A stretch of DNA of 64,000 nucleotides, taken from Denitrificimonas caeni (GTDB taxonomy: Bacteria > Pseudomonadota > Gammaproteobacteria > Pseudomonadales > Pseudomonadaceae). The stretch covers positions 41,573 to 105,572 of the forward strand of contig NZ_CAJHOA010000009.1 in the NCBI RefSeq assembly GCF_905120345.1. Direction: 5' to 3'. Under the pieces are notes generated by a model, which was not told where the DNA came from, did no database searches, and saw only the letters and a list, made by a program, of their open reading frames with translations. Numbering within the stretch: the first letter of the stretch is position 1; each line of letters begins with the position of its first letter. Position numbers and translations under genes: made by a program. Below are positions 29,641 to 40,077 of the stretch, one piece after another.

Positions 29641-30791
29641 GATTGGAATACCACGCCGCTGTCATCCACCCAATGCACATACACCTCATCATCCCAAGTC
29701 GGACGTTTGACGTTACGCTCTGAGTTAGCAATAAAGGCTTGGACAATGGTGCCGGATGCTAACTCAACGTAGTACACCGAGTGTCCTCCGAGGTAAGCAA
29801 TATCATGTACGATACCTTTGGCCCAGTTATAGTCTTGGTGCTCAAGATCATCCGGTTTGTTGCTGCATAGCAGTAATTTCTCTGGACGCAGAGCAAAAGT
29901 GACACGCTTATCTTCAGCCAAGCTGGTGATCCCGTGACCGATATAAATCGGACGTTCAAGCTGCGGACAAATAATCACCGCATGGTCGGAATCATCGGTA
30001 ATAATTTCACCATCAAACAAATTGACGTTACCAATAAATTCGCAAACTAAGCGGCTGGCAGGCGTCTCATAAATATCCATCGGGCTACCGACTTGAGCAA
30101 TCCAACCTTGGTGCATGATGGCGATGCGCTCAGCCATGGTCATAGCTTCTTCTTGGTCGTGAGTCACCATCACACAGGTTACCCCCACCCGCTCAATAAT
30201 CTCCACCAATTCCAACTGCATTTGCGAACGCAGTTTTTTATCCAATGCACCCATCGGCTCATCCAGTAGCAACAGCTTAGGACGTTTCGCCAAAGAACGG
30301 GCTAAAGCCACACGTTGGCGCTGACCACCGGATAACTGGTGCGGCTTACGCTTGGCATATTGCGTCATATGCACCAGTTTCAGCATTTCAGTAACACGCT
30401 CAGCAATTTCTTGTTTGCTCAGGCTGTCTTGCTTTAAGCCGAAAGCAATATTTTGCTCAACACTCATATGCGGAAATAAGGCATAAGACTGGAACATCAT
30501 ATTAATCGGACGCTCATAAGGTGGCATGTGAGTAATATCAACACCATCCAAGACAATACGGCCTTCAGTCGGCGTTTCAAAACCCGCTAGCATCCGTAGC
30601 AAAGTCGACTTACCCGAACCCGAACCACCCAGTAGAGCAAAGATCTCACCTTTATTAATTTTCAGCGAGACTTCATCCACCGCTAAGGTGTCATCAAAGT
30701 ACTTGGTGACGCGCTCAATTTTTACTAAAACGTCTTTAGGTTTTTGCAAGTTAGCAAGTGCTTTCTTGTACGCGCCTGAGGCTATTGCCAT
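29637..30791 (-). CDS. spuF: Polyamine ABC transporter ATPase SpuF/PotG
   Basis: 384-residue ATPase that powers the importer. Walker A GGSGSGKST is at residues 55-63, followed by the Q-loop MMFQSYALFPHM, signature LSGGQRQRVALARSLA, Walker B LLLLDEPMGALD and His in MVTHDQEE. A C-terminal TOBE-type domain follows. I start at ATG 30791 (MAIASGAYKKAL) behind GGAG rather than at the frame's first codon (30818), because the shorter form matches SpuF proteins. A stable hairpin separates it from spuE. Confidence 0.9.
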   Translation of the reverse strand: MAIASGAYKKALANLQKPKDVLVKIERVTKYFDDTLAVDEVSLKINKGEIFALLGGSGSGKSTLLRMLAGFETPTEGRIVLDGVDITHMPPYERPINMMFQSYALFPHMSVEQNIAFGLKQDSLSKQEIAERVTEMLKLVHMTQYAKRKPHQLSGGQRQRVALARSLAKRPKLLLLDEPMGALDKKLRSQMQLELVEIIERVGVTCVMVTHDQEEAMTMAERIAIMHQGWIAQVGSPMDIYETPASRLVCEFIGNVNLFDGEIITDDSDHAVIICPQLERPIYIGHGITSLAEDKRVTFALRPEKLLLCSNKPDDLEHQDYNWAKGIVHDIAYLGGHSVYYVELASGTIVQAFIANSERNVKRPTWDDEVYVHWVDDSGVVFQS

Positions 30792-30809
30792 AGAGTTCTC
30801 CAAATGCAG

Positions 30810-30835
30810 AAAGCCCAACCTTGCGGCTGAGCTTT
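30810..30835 (-). terminator. Intercistronic hairpin with GNRA-type loop between spuE and spuF
   Basis: On the minus-strand RNA an 11-bp stem (two G-U pairs) closes a GCAA tetraloop and is followed by only three U. It is probably an attenuator or a 3' stabiliser for the binding-protein part of the message, not a full terminator. Confidence 0.6.
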
Positions 30836-30852
30836 ACAAACTTAACAGATGA

Positions 30853-31965
<1,113 letters not shown>

Positions 31966-32011
31966 TTAAACGTGAGCTGCTGATGCAACCCAACTGTGCG
32001 TTTATTGCTAA

Positions 32012-32058
32012 TATGCGCGGGTTACATACAGCCATGAAAGACTGAAAAACCGCGCATA
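32012..32058 (-). repeat. Inverted repeat between spuD and spuE
   Basis: Arms TATGCGCGG (32012-32020) and CCGCGCATA (32050-32058) are separated by 29 bases and can be extended by two further A-T pairs with a bulge. It forms a hairpin in the spuD-spuE spacer and has no T tract. Confidence 0.6.
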
Positions 32059-32066
32059 GTAGGTGA

Positions 32067-33164
32067 TTATTTACCTGATTTAATTTTAGTCCAGCTGCGC
32101 GTCATAACACGCTGAGTTTTTGCCGGTAAATCAGGGAACGTATAGAGTTTACTCATGACGTCTGCTGGTGGATAAATGCCTGGGTCAGTACGAATCGACT
32201 CTTCAACTAACGCGGTTGCTTGCTGATTGGCGTTAGGAAACTGTAAGTAGTCAGTTAAATCTGCCATCACTTGCGGCTCTAGCAAGTAGTTAATAAACTC
32301 ATGGGCTTCTTTAACGTTTTTAGAATCGCTTGGAATCGCGACCATATCAAAGAACGTACCTGCACCTTCTTTAGGAATTTTATAGGCAACTTTGACCTTG
32401 CCACCGGCTTCTTCTGCTCGTGACTTACTCTGATATAGATCACCTGAGTAACCTATCGCCATACAAATATTACCGCTGGCCAAGTCGGAAATATACTTGG
32501 ACGAGTGGAAGTAAGTGATATAAGGACGAATGGTTAACAACAGCGCTTCAGCTTGTTTTAAATCGTCTGGTTTTTCACTATCAGCTGGCAGGCCTAAGTA
32601 ATGCAAGGCGGCTGGAATAATTTCGGTTGGTGAATCAAGTAAGGCCACGCCGCACTCATGCAGTTTGCTAATATTTTCAGGCTTAAAAATAATATCCCAA
32701 GAGTCAATCGGCTGATCACCTAATACGGCTTTAACCTTATCGACGTTGTAACCCAGACCAATCGAGCCCCACATATAAGGGATCGAATACTGATTACCCG
32801 GATCACTGATTTCTAGGGTATGCAATAAGTCTTTATCGAGGTTATCCCACAGCGGCAACTGGGTCTTATCCAGTTTCTGATAGACGCCTGCTTTAATTTG
32901 CTTAGCTAAAAACGGGTTAGAGGGCACGACAATATCGTAGCCTGAGCCACCCGATAGCAATTTAGCTTCAAGGACTTCATTGCTGTCATAGACATCAAAT
33001 ACCACCTTAATGCCACTTTTCTTTTCAAAGTTGCTGATCGTAGTGGGTGCCACATAATCAGACCAGTGATACACCTTCAACACACGCTGCTGCTCAGCCT
33101 GCACCGAAGCAACAACAGCCATGCCGACAGCGGCGGCCAATAACATTTGCTTAGTTTTTTTCAC
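32067..33164 (-). CDS. spuD: Periplasmic polyamine-binding protein SpuD-like
   Basis: 365-residue binding protein, first gene of the spu operon and close paralogue of the next. Signal peptide [22 protein letters not shown], then [10 protein letters not shown] with the Trp-Ser-Asp ligand-binding start. [20 protein letters not shown] and [12 protein letters not shown] parallel SpuE. I choose GTG 33164 because the AAGGAG ribosome site is then 8 nt away; the GTG at 33170 is too close. In P. aeruginosa SpuD prefers putrescine. It is divergent from aguB, which makes putrescine. Confidence 0.87.
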   Translation of the reverse strand: MKKTKQMLLAAAVGMAVVASVQAEQQRVLKVYHWSDYVAPTTISNFEKKSGIKVVFDVYDSNEVLEAKLLSGGSGYDIVVPSNPFLAKQIKAGVYQKLDKTQLPLWDNLDKDLLHTLEISDPGNQYSIPYMWGSIGLGYNVDKVKAVLGDQPIDSWDIIFKPENISKLHECGVALLDSPTEIIPAALHYLGLPADSEKPDDLKQAEALLLTIRPYITYFHSSKYISDLASGNICMAIGYSGDLYQSKSRAEEAGGKVKVAYKIPKEGAGTFFDMVAIPSDSKNVKEAHEFINYLLEPQVMADLTDYLQFPNANQQATALVEESIRTDPGIYPPADVMSKLYTFPDLPAKTQRVMTRSWTKIKSGK

Positions 33165-33478
33165 GCGCACAGCTCCTTTAGTTCATTGTGTTAATCAAGT
33201 TAAATGCGCGCTCTGGCCGCGCTATGCGAAGTCTGGCAAGGTCTGCTTCAGGACTCAAGATGTAAAAGCACATTTAGTGCTTTATTGTGTCATTAGCAGG
33301 AGAAAAGAGCCGATAAACTGATTTAAGTGTAGATAACTTATCACATTCAACCCGGCTCATCTTTATCGCCCTTGTAGCAACAGATCAACGGTTGCTAAAG
33401 CACAAGGTAGGCTTGGGTTGCGCAGAGTAATCAGTTAGCCTAGAAGCCAGTTTATTTTTAGTCGTTTGGAGTGTTTCT
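33165..33478. other. Divergent promoter region between spuD and aguB
   Basis: 314 bp with no gene. It contains two small inverted repeats that could be operators. AAAGCAC/GTGCTTT (33265-33283, 5-base loop) is nearer spuD. TAGCAAC/GTTGCTA (33375-33397, 9-base loop) is nearer aguB. No regulator gene is adjacent. Confidence 0.5.
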
Positions 33479-34357
33479 ATGTCACGCATTGTCAGTGTCG
33501 CCATCACGCAAATGGCTTGTTCTTGGGATGCTGCAGCCAATATTGCTAAAGCGGAGCAACTGGTGCGTCAAGCAGCCAAGCAAGGCGCGCACATCATTTT
33601 GCTGCAAGAGCTATTTGAAACCCCTTATTTCTGTAAAAAACCAAATCCTGATTACTTACAATTGGCCACTACCGTAGAAAACAACCCGGCGATCCTGCAC
33701 TTTCAAAAGATTGCTAAAGAGCTGCAAGTGGTACTACCGATCAGCTTTTTTGAGCGTGCCGGTCAAGCTCGATTTAATAGCATTGCCATTATTGACGCCG
33801 ATGGCAGTCTGTTAGGCGTGTACCGTAAAAGTCATATTCCTGATGGCCCTGGTTACCATGAGAAGTATTACTTCAACCCAGGCGATACCGGCTTTAAAGT
33901 GTGGCAAACACGCTATGCAAAAATTGGCGTCGGTATTTGCTGGGATCAGTGGTTCCCTGAATGCGCACGCGCCATGGCTTTGCAAGGTGCCGAACTATTG
34001 TTCTACCCAACCGCAATCGGCACTGAGCCGCATGACGCCAACATTAACTCGTGCGCGCACTGGCAGCGAGTACAGCAAGGCCATGCCGGAGCCAACCTGA
34101 CTCCTCTCATCGCCTCCAACCGGATCGGTAGTGAAGAGCAAGACGGTTACAACATCACCTTTTATGGTGCTTCTTTTATTGCCGATCAGTTTGGCGAAAA
34201 AGTCGCCGAACTCAACAAGAGTGACGAAGGCGTTGCCGTACACAGTTTTGATTTAGATAAACTGGAGCACACCCGTACTGCTTGGGGTGTATTCCGTGAT
34301 CGCCGGCCTCATCTATATAGCAGCTTAAAAACCCTCGATGGCCAATTGGAATCTTAA
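33479..34357 (+). CDS. aguB: N-carbamoylputrescine amidase
   Basis: 292-residue nitrilase-superfamily enzyme that hydrolyses N-carbamoylputrescine to putrescine, CO2 and ammonia. The Glu-Lys-Cys catalytic triad is visible: Glu44 in [11 protein letters not shown], Lys117 in [18 protein letters not shown] and Cys154 in [12 protein letters not shown]. The extended [11 protein letters not shown] and HIPDGPGY motifs are specific for this amidase. GGAG precedes the ATG. It is followed 1 bp after its stop by aguA, which makes its substrate. Usual length. Confidence 0.95.
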   Translation: MSRIVSVAITQMACSWDAAANIAKAEQLVRQAAKQGAHIILLQELFETPYFCKKPNPDYLQLATTVENNPAILHFQKIAKELQVVLPISFFERAGQARFNSIAIIDADGSLLGVYRKSHIPDGPGYHEKYYFNPGDTGFKVWQTRYAKIGVGICWDQWFPECARAMALQGAELLFYPTAIGTEPHDANINSCAHWQRVQQGHAGANLTPLIASNRIGSEEQDGYNITFYGASFIADQFGEKVAELNKSDEGVAVHSFDLDKLEHTRTAWGVFRDRRPHLYSSLKTLDGQLES

Positions 34358-34358
34358 T

Positions 34359-35459
34359 ATGCTGCTGAGTCAGACACTGAGTACACCTGCGGCCGATGGC
34401 TTTCGTATGCCTGCCGAGTGGGAGCCACAGCAGCAAATTTGGATGCTCTGGCCCGAGCGTCCAGATAACTGGCGATTTGGCGCTAAACCTGCACAAGCAG
34501 CATTTTGCCAAGTGGCCTTAGCCATTGCCGACTATCAACAGGTCAGTATTGGTGTTAGCGCAGCGCAGTATGACAACGCCCTAGCCCGCCTAAGTCATGC
34601 CAATATTCGCGTATTAGAACTGAGCAGTGACGATGCATGGATGCGCGATACCGGCCCAACCTTTGTTATCAATGCCGCTGGTGCAGTGCGCGGCATTGAT
34701 TGGGCATTTAATGCTTGGGGTGGCTTGCAAGGAGGCCTGTATTGGCCATGGCAACGCGACGACCAAGTCGCGCGCAAAGTACTCGCGATCGAACACCTAC
34801 CACGCTATCGCACTGATGATTTTATTTTAGAAGGCGGCGCTATTCATGTCGATGGCGAAGGGACGCTACTGACCACAGCCGAATGCTTACTCAACAACAA
34901 CCGTAATTCGCACTTGAGCCCAGCCGAGGTTGAGCAATACCTGCGCGACTACCTGAATGTCAGCACCATCATCTGGTTACCTGAAGGCTTATACAACGAC
35001 GAAACCGATGGTCATATTGATAACTTCTGCTGTTTTGCCCGTCCTGGTGAAGTGATTTTAGCTTGGACCGACGACACCAGCGATCATAATTATGCGCGCT
35101 GCCGCACGGCTTTAGCGGTTTTAAACAGCAGCACCGATGCACAAGGTCGCCAATTAAAAGTGCATAAAATGCCGCTACCCAGCCCAATTTATGCCACCAA
35201 ACAAGAATGTGATGGCGTTGATATCGTTCTAGGCTCACAGCCGCGCAGCCCAGACATTCGTCTCGCCGGATCTTATATAAACTTTTTAATCATTAATTGC
35301 GCTATTATTGCTCCAAGTTTTAATGATCCAATGGATACCATTGCAAAAAGCATCCTGCATGAGATATTTCCTGATCGCGAGATCGTGATGGTACCTGGAC
35401 GAGAAATCTTACTTGGCGGTGGAAATATTCACTGCATTACCCAGCAGCAACCTAAATAA
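34359..35459 (+). CDS. aguA: Agmatine deiminase
   Basis: 366-residue guanidino-group-modifying enzyme converting agmatine to N-carbamoylputrescine. The active-site Cys is Cys359 in [11 protein letters not shown]. The His and Asp of [10 protein letters not shown] and the [12 protein letters not shown] segment complete the pentein active site. I use ATG 34359, immediately after the aguB stop, since [21 protein letters not shown] fits the family start; a longer frame from 34338 overlaps aguB without a ribosome site. Translation is probably coupled to aguB. Confidence 0.95.
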   Translation: MLLSQTLSTPAADGFRMPAEWEPQQQIWMLWPERPDNWRFGAKPAQAAFCQVALAIADYQQVSIGVSAAQYDNALARLSHANIRVLELSSDDAWMRDTGPTFVINAAGAVRGIDWAFNAWGGLQGGLYWPWQRDDQVARKVLAIEHLPRYRTDDFILEGGAIHVDGEGTLLTTAECLLNNNRNSHLSPAEVEQYLRDYLNVSTIIWLPEGLYNDETDGHIDNFCCFARPGEVILAWTDDTSDHNYARCRTALAVLNSSTDAQGRQLKVHKMPLPSPIYATKQECDGVDIVLGSQPRSPDIRLAGSYINFLIINCAIIAPSFNDPMDTIAKSILHEIFPDREIVMVPGREILLGGGNIHCITQQQPK

Positions 35460-35495
35460 TAAACGGGACTATGTTGCTACAAAGGAGAGAGCCTG

Positions 35496-35963
35496 ATGAA
35501 AAACCTGATGATTGGCGGCCTAGCTGCACTTTTTTTAACCACCAGTTTAAATGCAAGCGCACAAATTGATCCAGAAGATCAAATTAACTTCCGTAAAGCT
35601 GGTTACAGCTTTATGAGTTGGAATATGGGTAAAATCAAGGCAATGGCCATTGATGAAAGCGTGGCTTGGGATCCAGCACAAGTGCAAGCAGCAGCAAACA
35701 GCATTGCTGCAACAGCCAATTCAGGTATGGGTGCGTTATTTAGCCCTGGCACTGAAAAAAGCATTGGTGATACTAAAACACGCGTTAAACCTGAAATGTT
35801 TACCGACCGTGAAGGCGTCACTAAAGTAGGTATGGCGTTTAATAAAGCTGCGAACGAACTAGCAGTCGCTGCTGCAACAGGCGACAAAGCCGTCGTTGCC
35901 AAAGCGTTTGCAGCAACCGGTGACAGCTGTAAAGGTTGCCACGACAAATACCGCAACGACTAA
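35496..35963 (+). CDS. Cytochrome c prime
   Basis: 155-residue periplasmic four-helix cytochrome of the c' family. A signal peptide (MIGGLAALFLTTSLNASAQ) precedes the mature domain. The haem motif CKGCH lies at residues 145-149 near the C-terminus, as the family requires, and its His is the only axial ligand expected. Such proteins bind NO or CO and protect against nitrosative stress. A strong AAAGGAGA ribosome site is present. It shares a bidirectional terminator with the convergent cytochrome b561 gene, a frequent electron-transfer partner of cytochrome c'. Confidence 0.9.
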   Translation: MKNLMIGGLAALFLTTSLNASAQIDPEDQINFRKAGYSFMSWNMGKIKAMAIDESVAWDPAQVQAAANSIAATANSGMGALFSPGTEKSIGDTKTRVKPEMFTDREGVTKVGMAFNKAANELAVAAATGDKAVVAKAFAATGDSCKGCHDKYRND

Positions 35964-35992
35964 CTCTTTACCGTTTGGTTAATGTGTTATGC

Positions 35993-36022
35993 AAAAAAGG
36001 TCGCCAATTGGCGACCTTTTTT
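35993..36022. terminator. Bidirectional terminator, 30-bp perfect palindrome
   Basis: AAAAAAGGTCGCC and its complement form a fully symmetric sequence around the central AATT. It serves the cytochrome c' gene and the convergent cytochrome b561 gene. Confidence 0.92.
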
Positions 36023-36044
36023 ATGCACGCTGAACGGAGTTAAG

Positions 36045-36734
36045 CTACCAAGCGGGGGCAGCGACTGGGGCTGGCGGCGGCTTACTTTGCCACTCACCGG
36101 AAGCCAAGTACACCGCACCCAAAGCAACGGCTACAGCAAAAACAAAAGCCAGCCAATGCCCACCTTGTGCTGGTTTTTGCTGCGGATACTGTTGCTCTGC
36201 TTTCCCTGTCAGCATCGCTGTGACCAAGTTGTGTTTCTTCAGTACTGCATGCGCAATAATCGCCAACACATGCAACGTAATTAAGCCAATAATAATCCAC
36301 AACCCCAGTTTGTGTAGGCGCGTAATATCAGCACTTAAGCTGCTACTCACCAATTTATAGAGCGGTCCAGTAAAGGCAATATCATCATTGGTAAATAAAC
36401 CACTAACCGCCTGCCAGCTCAGCATTCCCAGCATGGCAAACACTGATAAGACACCCAATGGGTTATGCCCTAACTGCCGCCACTCACCTCGTAAGTATTG
36501 CGGTAACGCTAGCAACGAGCAGAGTAAAGTCGATAAACGAGCATACGTAGAGCCAAGCAACAGCCAAGTGATGCGGAAACTCAGCAGGCCCACGATCAGG
36601 AGACCTGCACGCGCATGCCAATCCATCCAACTGCCACCTAACCACCCTGTCAGCAAGGCCGTTATCACGCTCAATACCAAGAGCCAATGGAATACACGCA
36701 ACGGACCATCCCATACACGTATCTGTTGTGTCAT
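36045..36734 (-). CDS. Cytochrome b561-family membrane protein
   Basis: 229-residue di-haem membrane cytochrome with about four membrane helices. VWDGPLRVFHWLLV carries the typical first haem histidine, WMDWHARAG a second, and IIIGLITLHVLAIIAHAV further histidines. The proline-rich tail is unusual but short. It follows pilU by 20 bp with its own AAGGAG ribosome site. It converges on the cytochrome c' gene, and together they could pass electrons from the quinone pool to a periplasmic acceptor. The physiological role is not established. Confidence 0.85.
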   Translation of the reverse strand: MTQQIRVWDGPLRVFHWLLVLSVITALLTGWLGGSWMDWHARAGLLIVGLLSFRITWLLLGSTYARLSTLLCSLLALPQYLRGEWRQLGHNPLGVLSVFAMLGMLSWQAVSGLFTNDDIAFTGPLYKLVSSSLSADITRLHKLGLWIIIGLITLHVLAIIAHAVLKKHNLVTAMLTGKAEQQYPQQKPAQGGHWLAFVFAVAVALGAVYLASGEWQSKPPPAPVAAPAW

Positions 36735-36754
36735 AAATCTAATCTCCTTATTGT

Positions 36755-37900
36755 TTAACGCATACGTCGACCTGGATTTTCGTCAGTACCGCGCAAAGAT
36801 AATCCAGATGACGTACTCGTGGAATTTTTACCTGCCTCCTCTGAGCCCAATTTAATCATTAAGCGTAAATCATTGCCTGAGTCAGCATGCGCCAAAGCGT
36901 CTGCATAGGTAATTTCACCCTGAGAATACAGAGCATACAAGGCTTGATCAAAGGTCTGCATGCCACTCTCTGTAGAGCGTTTCATCAAAGGTTTTAATGC
37001 ATGCACATCACCTTTGCGAATTAAGTCAGCCACTAACGGTGTATTGATCAACACTTCAATCACCGCTCGACGGCCTTTACCATCAACGGTCGGCAGCAAC
37101 TGCTGGGCAACGACAGCGCGTAAGTTAAGAGATAAATCCATCCAAACTTGCGCATGTCGATCAGCGGGGAAAAAATTAATAATACGGTCTAACGCTTGGC
37201 TGGCGTTGTTTGCGTGCAAAGTGGCTAAGCATAAATGACCGGTTTCGGCAAAAGTCACGGCATACCCCATCGTTTCACGGGTACGCACCTCACCAATTAA
37301 AATCACATCGGGTGCTTGCCGCAACGTATTTTTCAGCGCGACCTCAAATGACTCGGTATCAATACCCACTTCACGTTGAGTAACAATACAGTTTTGATGC
37401 TGGTGAATAAATTCAATTGGATCTTCAATTGAAATAATATGCCCCGAGCCGTGCTTATTGCGATGTCCAACCATTGCCGCTAACGAAGTAGATTTACCCG
37501 CTCCGGTCGCACCAACAAATAAAACCAATCCTCGCTTGCTCATCGCCAGCGTTTTTAAAACCTCTGGCAGCTTTAAACCATCCAAGCTCGGAATATTAGT
37601 TTCGATACGACGCAACACCATTCCAATCAAATTACGTTGATAGAATGCGCTGACTCGAAAGCGGCCAATACCATCGGCATTGATCGCAAAGTTACATTCA
37701 AGCTGCTCAGAAAAATCACGACGCTGACGCTCACTCATAACGTTCAGCACCATCTCACGCGCCATCTCAGCCGACAAAGGTGTTTTAGTGACCGACAGGA
37801 TTTTACCGTTTATTTTCATTGCAGGCGCAACACCCGCGGTAATAAACAGATCTGAACCGCCCTTTTCGACCATTAAGCTTAAGAGCTTTTCAAAGTCCAT
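36755..37900 (-). CDS. pilU: Type IV pilus retraction ATPase PilU
   Basis: 381-residue hexameric ATPase of the PilT family that helps PilT retract type IV pili. Walker A GATGAGKST, the Walker B region APDVILIGEVRTRETM and the His-box CLATLHANN are present. The C-terminal extension beyond about residue 345 is serine-rich. PilU works only together with PilT, encoded 29 bp upstream on the same strand. No pilin or assembly genes are in the window. Confidence 0.93.
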   Translation of the reverse strand: MDFEKLLSLMVEKGGSDLFITAGVAPAMKINGKILSVTKTPLSAEMAREMVLNVMSERQRRDFSEQLECNFAINADGIGRFRVSAFYQRNLIGMVLRRIETNIPSLDGLKLPEVLKTLAMSKRGLVLFVGATGAGKSTSLAAMVGHRNKHGSGHIISIEDPIEFIHQHQNCIVTQREVGIDTESFEVALKNTLRQAPDVILIGEVRTRETMGYAVTFAETGHLCLATLHANNASQALDRIINFFPADRHAQVWMDLSLNLRAVVAQQLLPTVDGKGRRAVIEVLINTPLVADLIRKGDVHALKPLMKRSTESGMQTFDQALYALYSQGEITYADALAHADSGNDLRLMIKLGSEEAGKNSTSTSSGLSLRGTDENPGRRMR

Positions 37901-37929
37901 AGCCTGCCCCTACTGCACCTTTGGTGAGC

Positions 37930-38964
37930 TTAAAAGTTTTCTGGAATTTTAGCTTTTTCACGCGCACTTTCACGGCTAATCAAACTTTTCCCTATCAAAT
38001 CTTTTAAGCAACTGTCCAGTGTCTGCATCCCTAATGAGCCGCCGGTTTGGATAGCCGAATACATTTGCGCAACTTTATCTTCACGGATCAAGTTACGAAT
38101 AGCGGGTGTTCCTAGCATAATTTCATGCGCAGCTACACGACCCCCACCGTTTTTCTTCAGCAGCACTTGCGAAATGACCGCCTGTAAAGATTCTGACAGC
38201 ATAGAGCGCACCATGGATTTTTCTTCCGCAGGGAACACGTCAACGATACGGTCAACAGTTTTTGCGGCAGAAGTAGTGTGCAAGGTGCCAAACACTAAGT
38301 GACCGGTTTCTGCGGCTGTTAGCGCTAAGCGAATGGTTTCCAAGTCACGCAGTTCACCCACCAAAATAACATCGGGATCTTCACGCATAGCTGAGCGTAA
38401 TGCTGCACTAAAACCATGGGTATCGCGAAATACTTCACGCTGGTTGACCAGACTTTTTTTCGATTCATGGACAAACTCAATCGGGTCTTCAACCGTGAGA
38501 ATGTGCAGGTACTTGTTACTGTTTAAATGGTCTATCATCGCTGCCAGGGTGGTGGATTTACCTGACCCTGAGGGGCCTGTCAGCAAGACTAAGCCTCGTG
38601 GCACATCAGTAATATTGCGAAAAACCTTACCTAAACCAAGGTCATCCATGCTCAGCACTTTTGACGGGATGGTACGAAAGACTGCCGCCGCACCGCGGTT
38701 TTGGTTAAAAGCATTGACTCGGAAACGCGCCACACCCGGCACTTCAAATGAAAAGTCAGTCTCTAAAAACTCCTCATAATCCTTGCGCTGCTTGTCATTC
38801 ATAATATCGTAAATCAGCGCATGCACCTGCTTATGTTCCATAGCAGGTAAATTAATTCGGCGTACATCACCATCAATACGTATCATGGGTGGCAAGCCTG
38901 ACGACAAGTGCAAGTCAGATGCGCCTTGTTTCGCGCTAAAGGCCAGCAGTTCAGTAATATCCAT
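37930..38964 (-). CDS. pilT: Type IV pilus retraction ATPase PilT
   Basis: 344-residue retraction motor for twitching motility. Motifs: N-terminal QGASDLHLSSGLPP, Walker A GPSGSGKST (residues 130-138), Asp box ILTVEDPIEFVH, Walker B DPDVILVGELRD, His box VFGTLHTTSAAKT and the PilT-specific AIRNLIRE segment. Start ATG 38964. It is transcribed away from proC; the yggS gene usually found next to it is missing here. Confidence 0.95.
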   Translation of the reverse strand: MDITELLAFSAKQGASDLHLSSGLPPMIRIDGDVRRINLPAMEHKQVHALIYDIMNDKQRKDYEEFLETDFSFEVPGVARFRVNAFNQNRGAAAVFRTIPSKVLSMDDLGLGKVFRNITDVPRGLVLLTGPSGSGKSTTLAAMIDHLNSNKYLHILTVEDPIEFVHESKKSLVNQREVFRDTHGFSAALRSAMREDPDVILVGELRDLETIRLALTAAETGHLVFGTLHTTSAAKTVDRIVDVFPAEEKSMVRSMLSESLQAVISQVLLKKNGGGRVAAHEIMLGTPAIRNLIREDKVAQMYSAIQTGGSLGMQTLDSCLKDLIGKSLISRESAREKAKIPENF

Positions 38965-39249
38965 AGCGCTCCCCAGTCACAAATAAACAGTTAAAATATC
39001 GTTATATTATTGTACGGTATGATGCGTAGCTAAATAATATCTACGATAGCAGACAATCATGCACAGCTATCTATAAAGTGGCTGGCTGCGCTAGCGAACA
39101 CGCCGGCCCAGTATAAGCAAAGTCTTGCGTAAATCGTCAATTGCAGGACAATTAGCAGCTGTGTTTAAGATCCGCATGCAATAATTGAATGCCGCGCATG
39201 CGGTTAAATACTATTTATAAGTGCATTAGCAATAAAGGAGCCTCACTCA

Positions 39250-40068
39250 GTGGGCAATACACAGATTACTTTTATAGGCGCTGGCAATATGGCCGCCAGC
39301 CTGATTGGCGGTTTATGCAAACAAGGCGTCAACGCTGAGTGTATTCGCGCCAGTGACCCGGGCCTTGGCGCACTTGAAGCGCTACAAAATAGTTACGCCA
39401 TCCGTACCTTTAGCGATAATGGTTTAGCTATTAAAGGAACTGATGTCATTGTGCTCGCGGTTAAACCGCAAGTCATGCGGCACGTCTGTGAACAGTTAGC
39501 ACCCTCTATCACGCAACAGCAGTTAGTGATATCCATCGCAGCAGGCATCAATTGCGATAGCTTAAGTCGCTGGCTGGGTGTCAATGCGATTGTCCGTTGC
39601 ATGCCCAATACACCGGCATTAATACAACAAGGTGTGAGCGGCCTCTACGCGACAAAGTACGTATCGGCGCAGCAACGCGAACAAGCGCAGCAGCTATTAT
39701 CGGCTGTCGGCTTAGCAGTTTGGTTGGATCAAGAGCAACAAATTGATGCTGTCACTGCCGTCTCAGGGAGTGGGCCAGCCTATTTCTTTCTGCTCATTGA
39801 AGCCATGACTGCAGCGGGCATTAAGCTTGGTTTACCTGCAGAAACGGCAGCACAACTGGCAAAGTACACAGCTCAAGGCGCCTCGACAATGGCCTGCCAA
39901 AGCACCCTAGAAGCGGCGCAACTGCGCCAGCAAGTCACATCGCCGAACGGCACCACAGAAGCCGCTATCGGCACCTTCCAAAACGGCGGCTTTGCTGAGT
40001 TAGTCGAGGCTGCTGTACGCAGCGCCGCATCACGCTCAGCAGAGCTTGCCCAACAATTAAGCGAATAA
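39250..40068 (+). CDS. proC: Pyrroline-5-carboxylate reductase
   Basis: 272-residue NAD(P)H enzyme for the last step of proline synthesis. The N-terminal nucleotide-binding motif is FIGAGNMAASLIGG, IVRCMPNTPALI follows, and the conserved C-terminal segment VTSPNGTTEAAIGTF is intact. The start is GTG 39250 with AAGGAG about 10 nt upstream. In other Pseudomonas a yggS gene lies just before proC; here 285 bp of noncoding sequence separates it from pilT. yggT and yggU follow closely. Confidence 0.95.
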   Translation: MGNTQITFIGAGNMAASLIGGLCKQGVNAECIRASDPGLGALEALQNSYAIRTFSDNGLAIKGTDVIVLAVKPQVMRHVCEQLAPSITQQQLVISIAAGINCDSLSRWLGVNAIVRCMPNTPALIQQGVSGLYATKYVSAQQREQAQQLLSAVGLAVWLDQEQQIDAVTAVSGSGPAYFFLLIEAMTAAGIKLGLPAETAAQLAKYTAQGASTMACQSTLEAAQLRQQVTSPNGTTEAAIGTFQNGGFAELVEAAVRSAASRSAELAQQLSE

Positions 40069-40077
40069 GAGGACTGT

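Noticed and set aside
33200..33260. Sigma-54 promoter upstream of spuD/aguB (TGGCA...TGCTT near 33233)
   Set aside because: The spacing between the GG and GC elements is two bases short of the required -24/-12 arrangement.
38333..38779. 148-codon frame opposite pilT, and a similar one opposite yggT at 40185-40637
   Set aside because: Both are shadow frames of strongly conserved genes.
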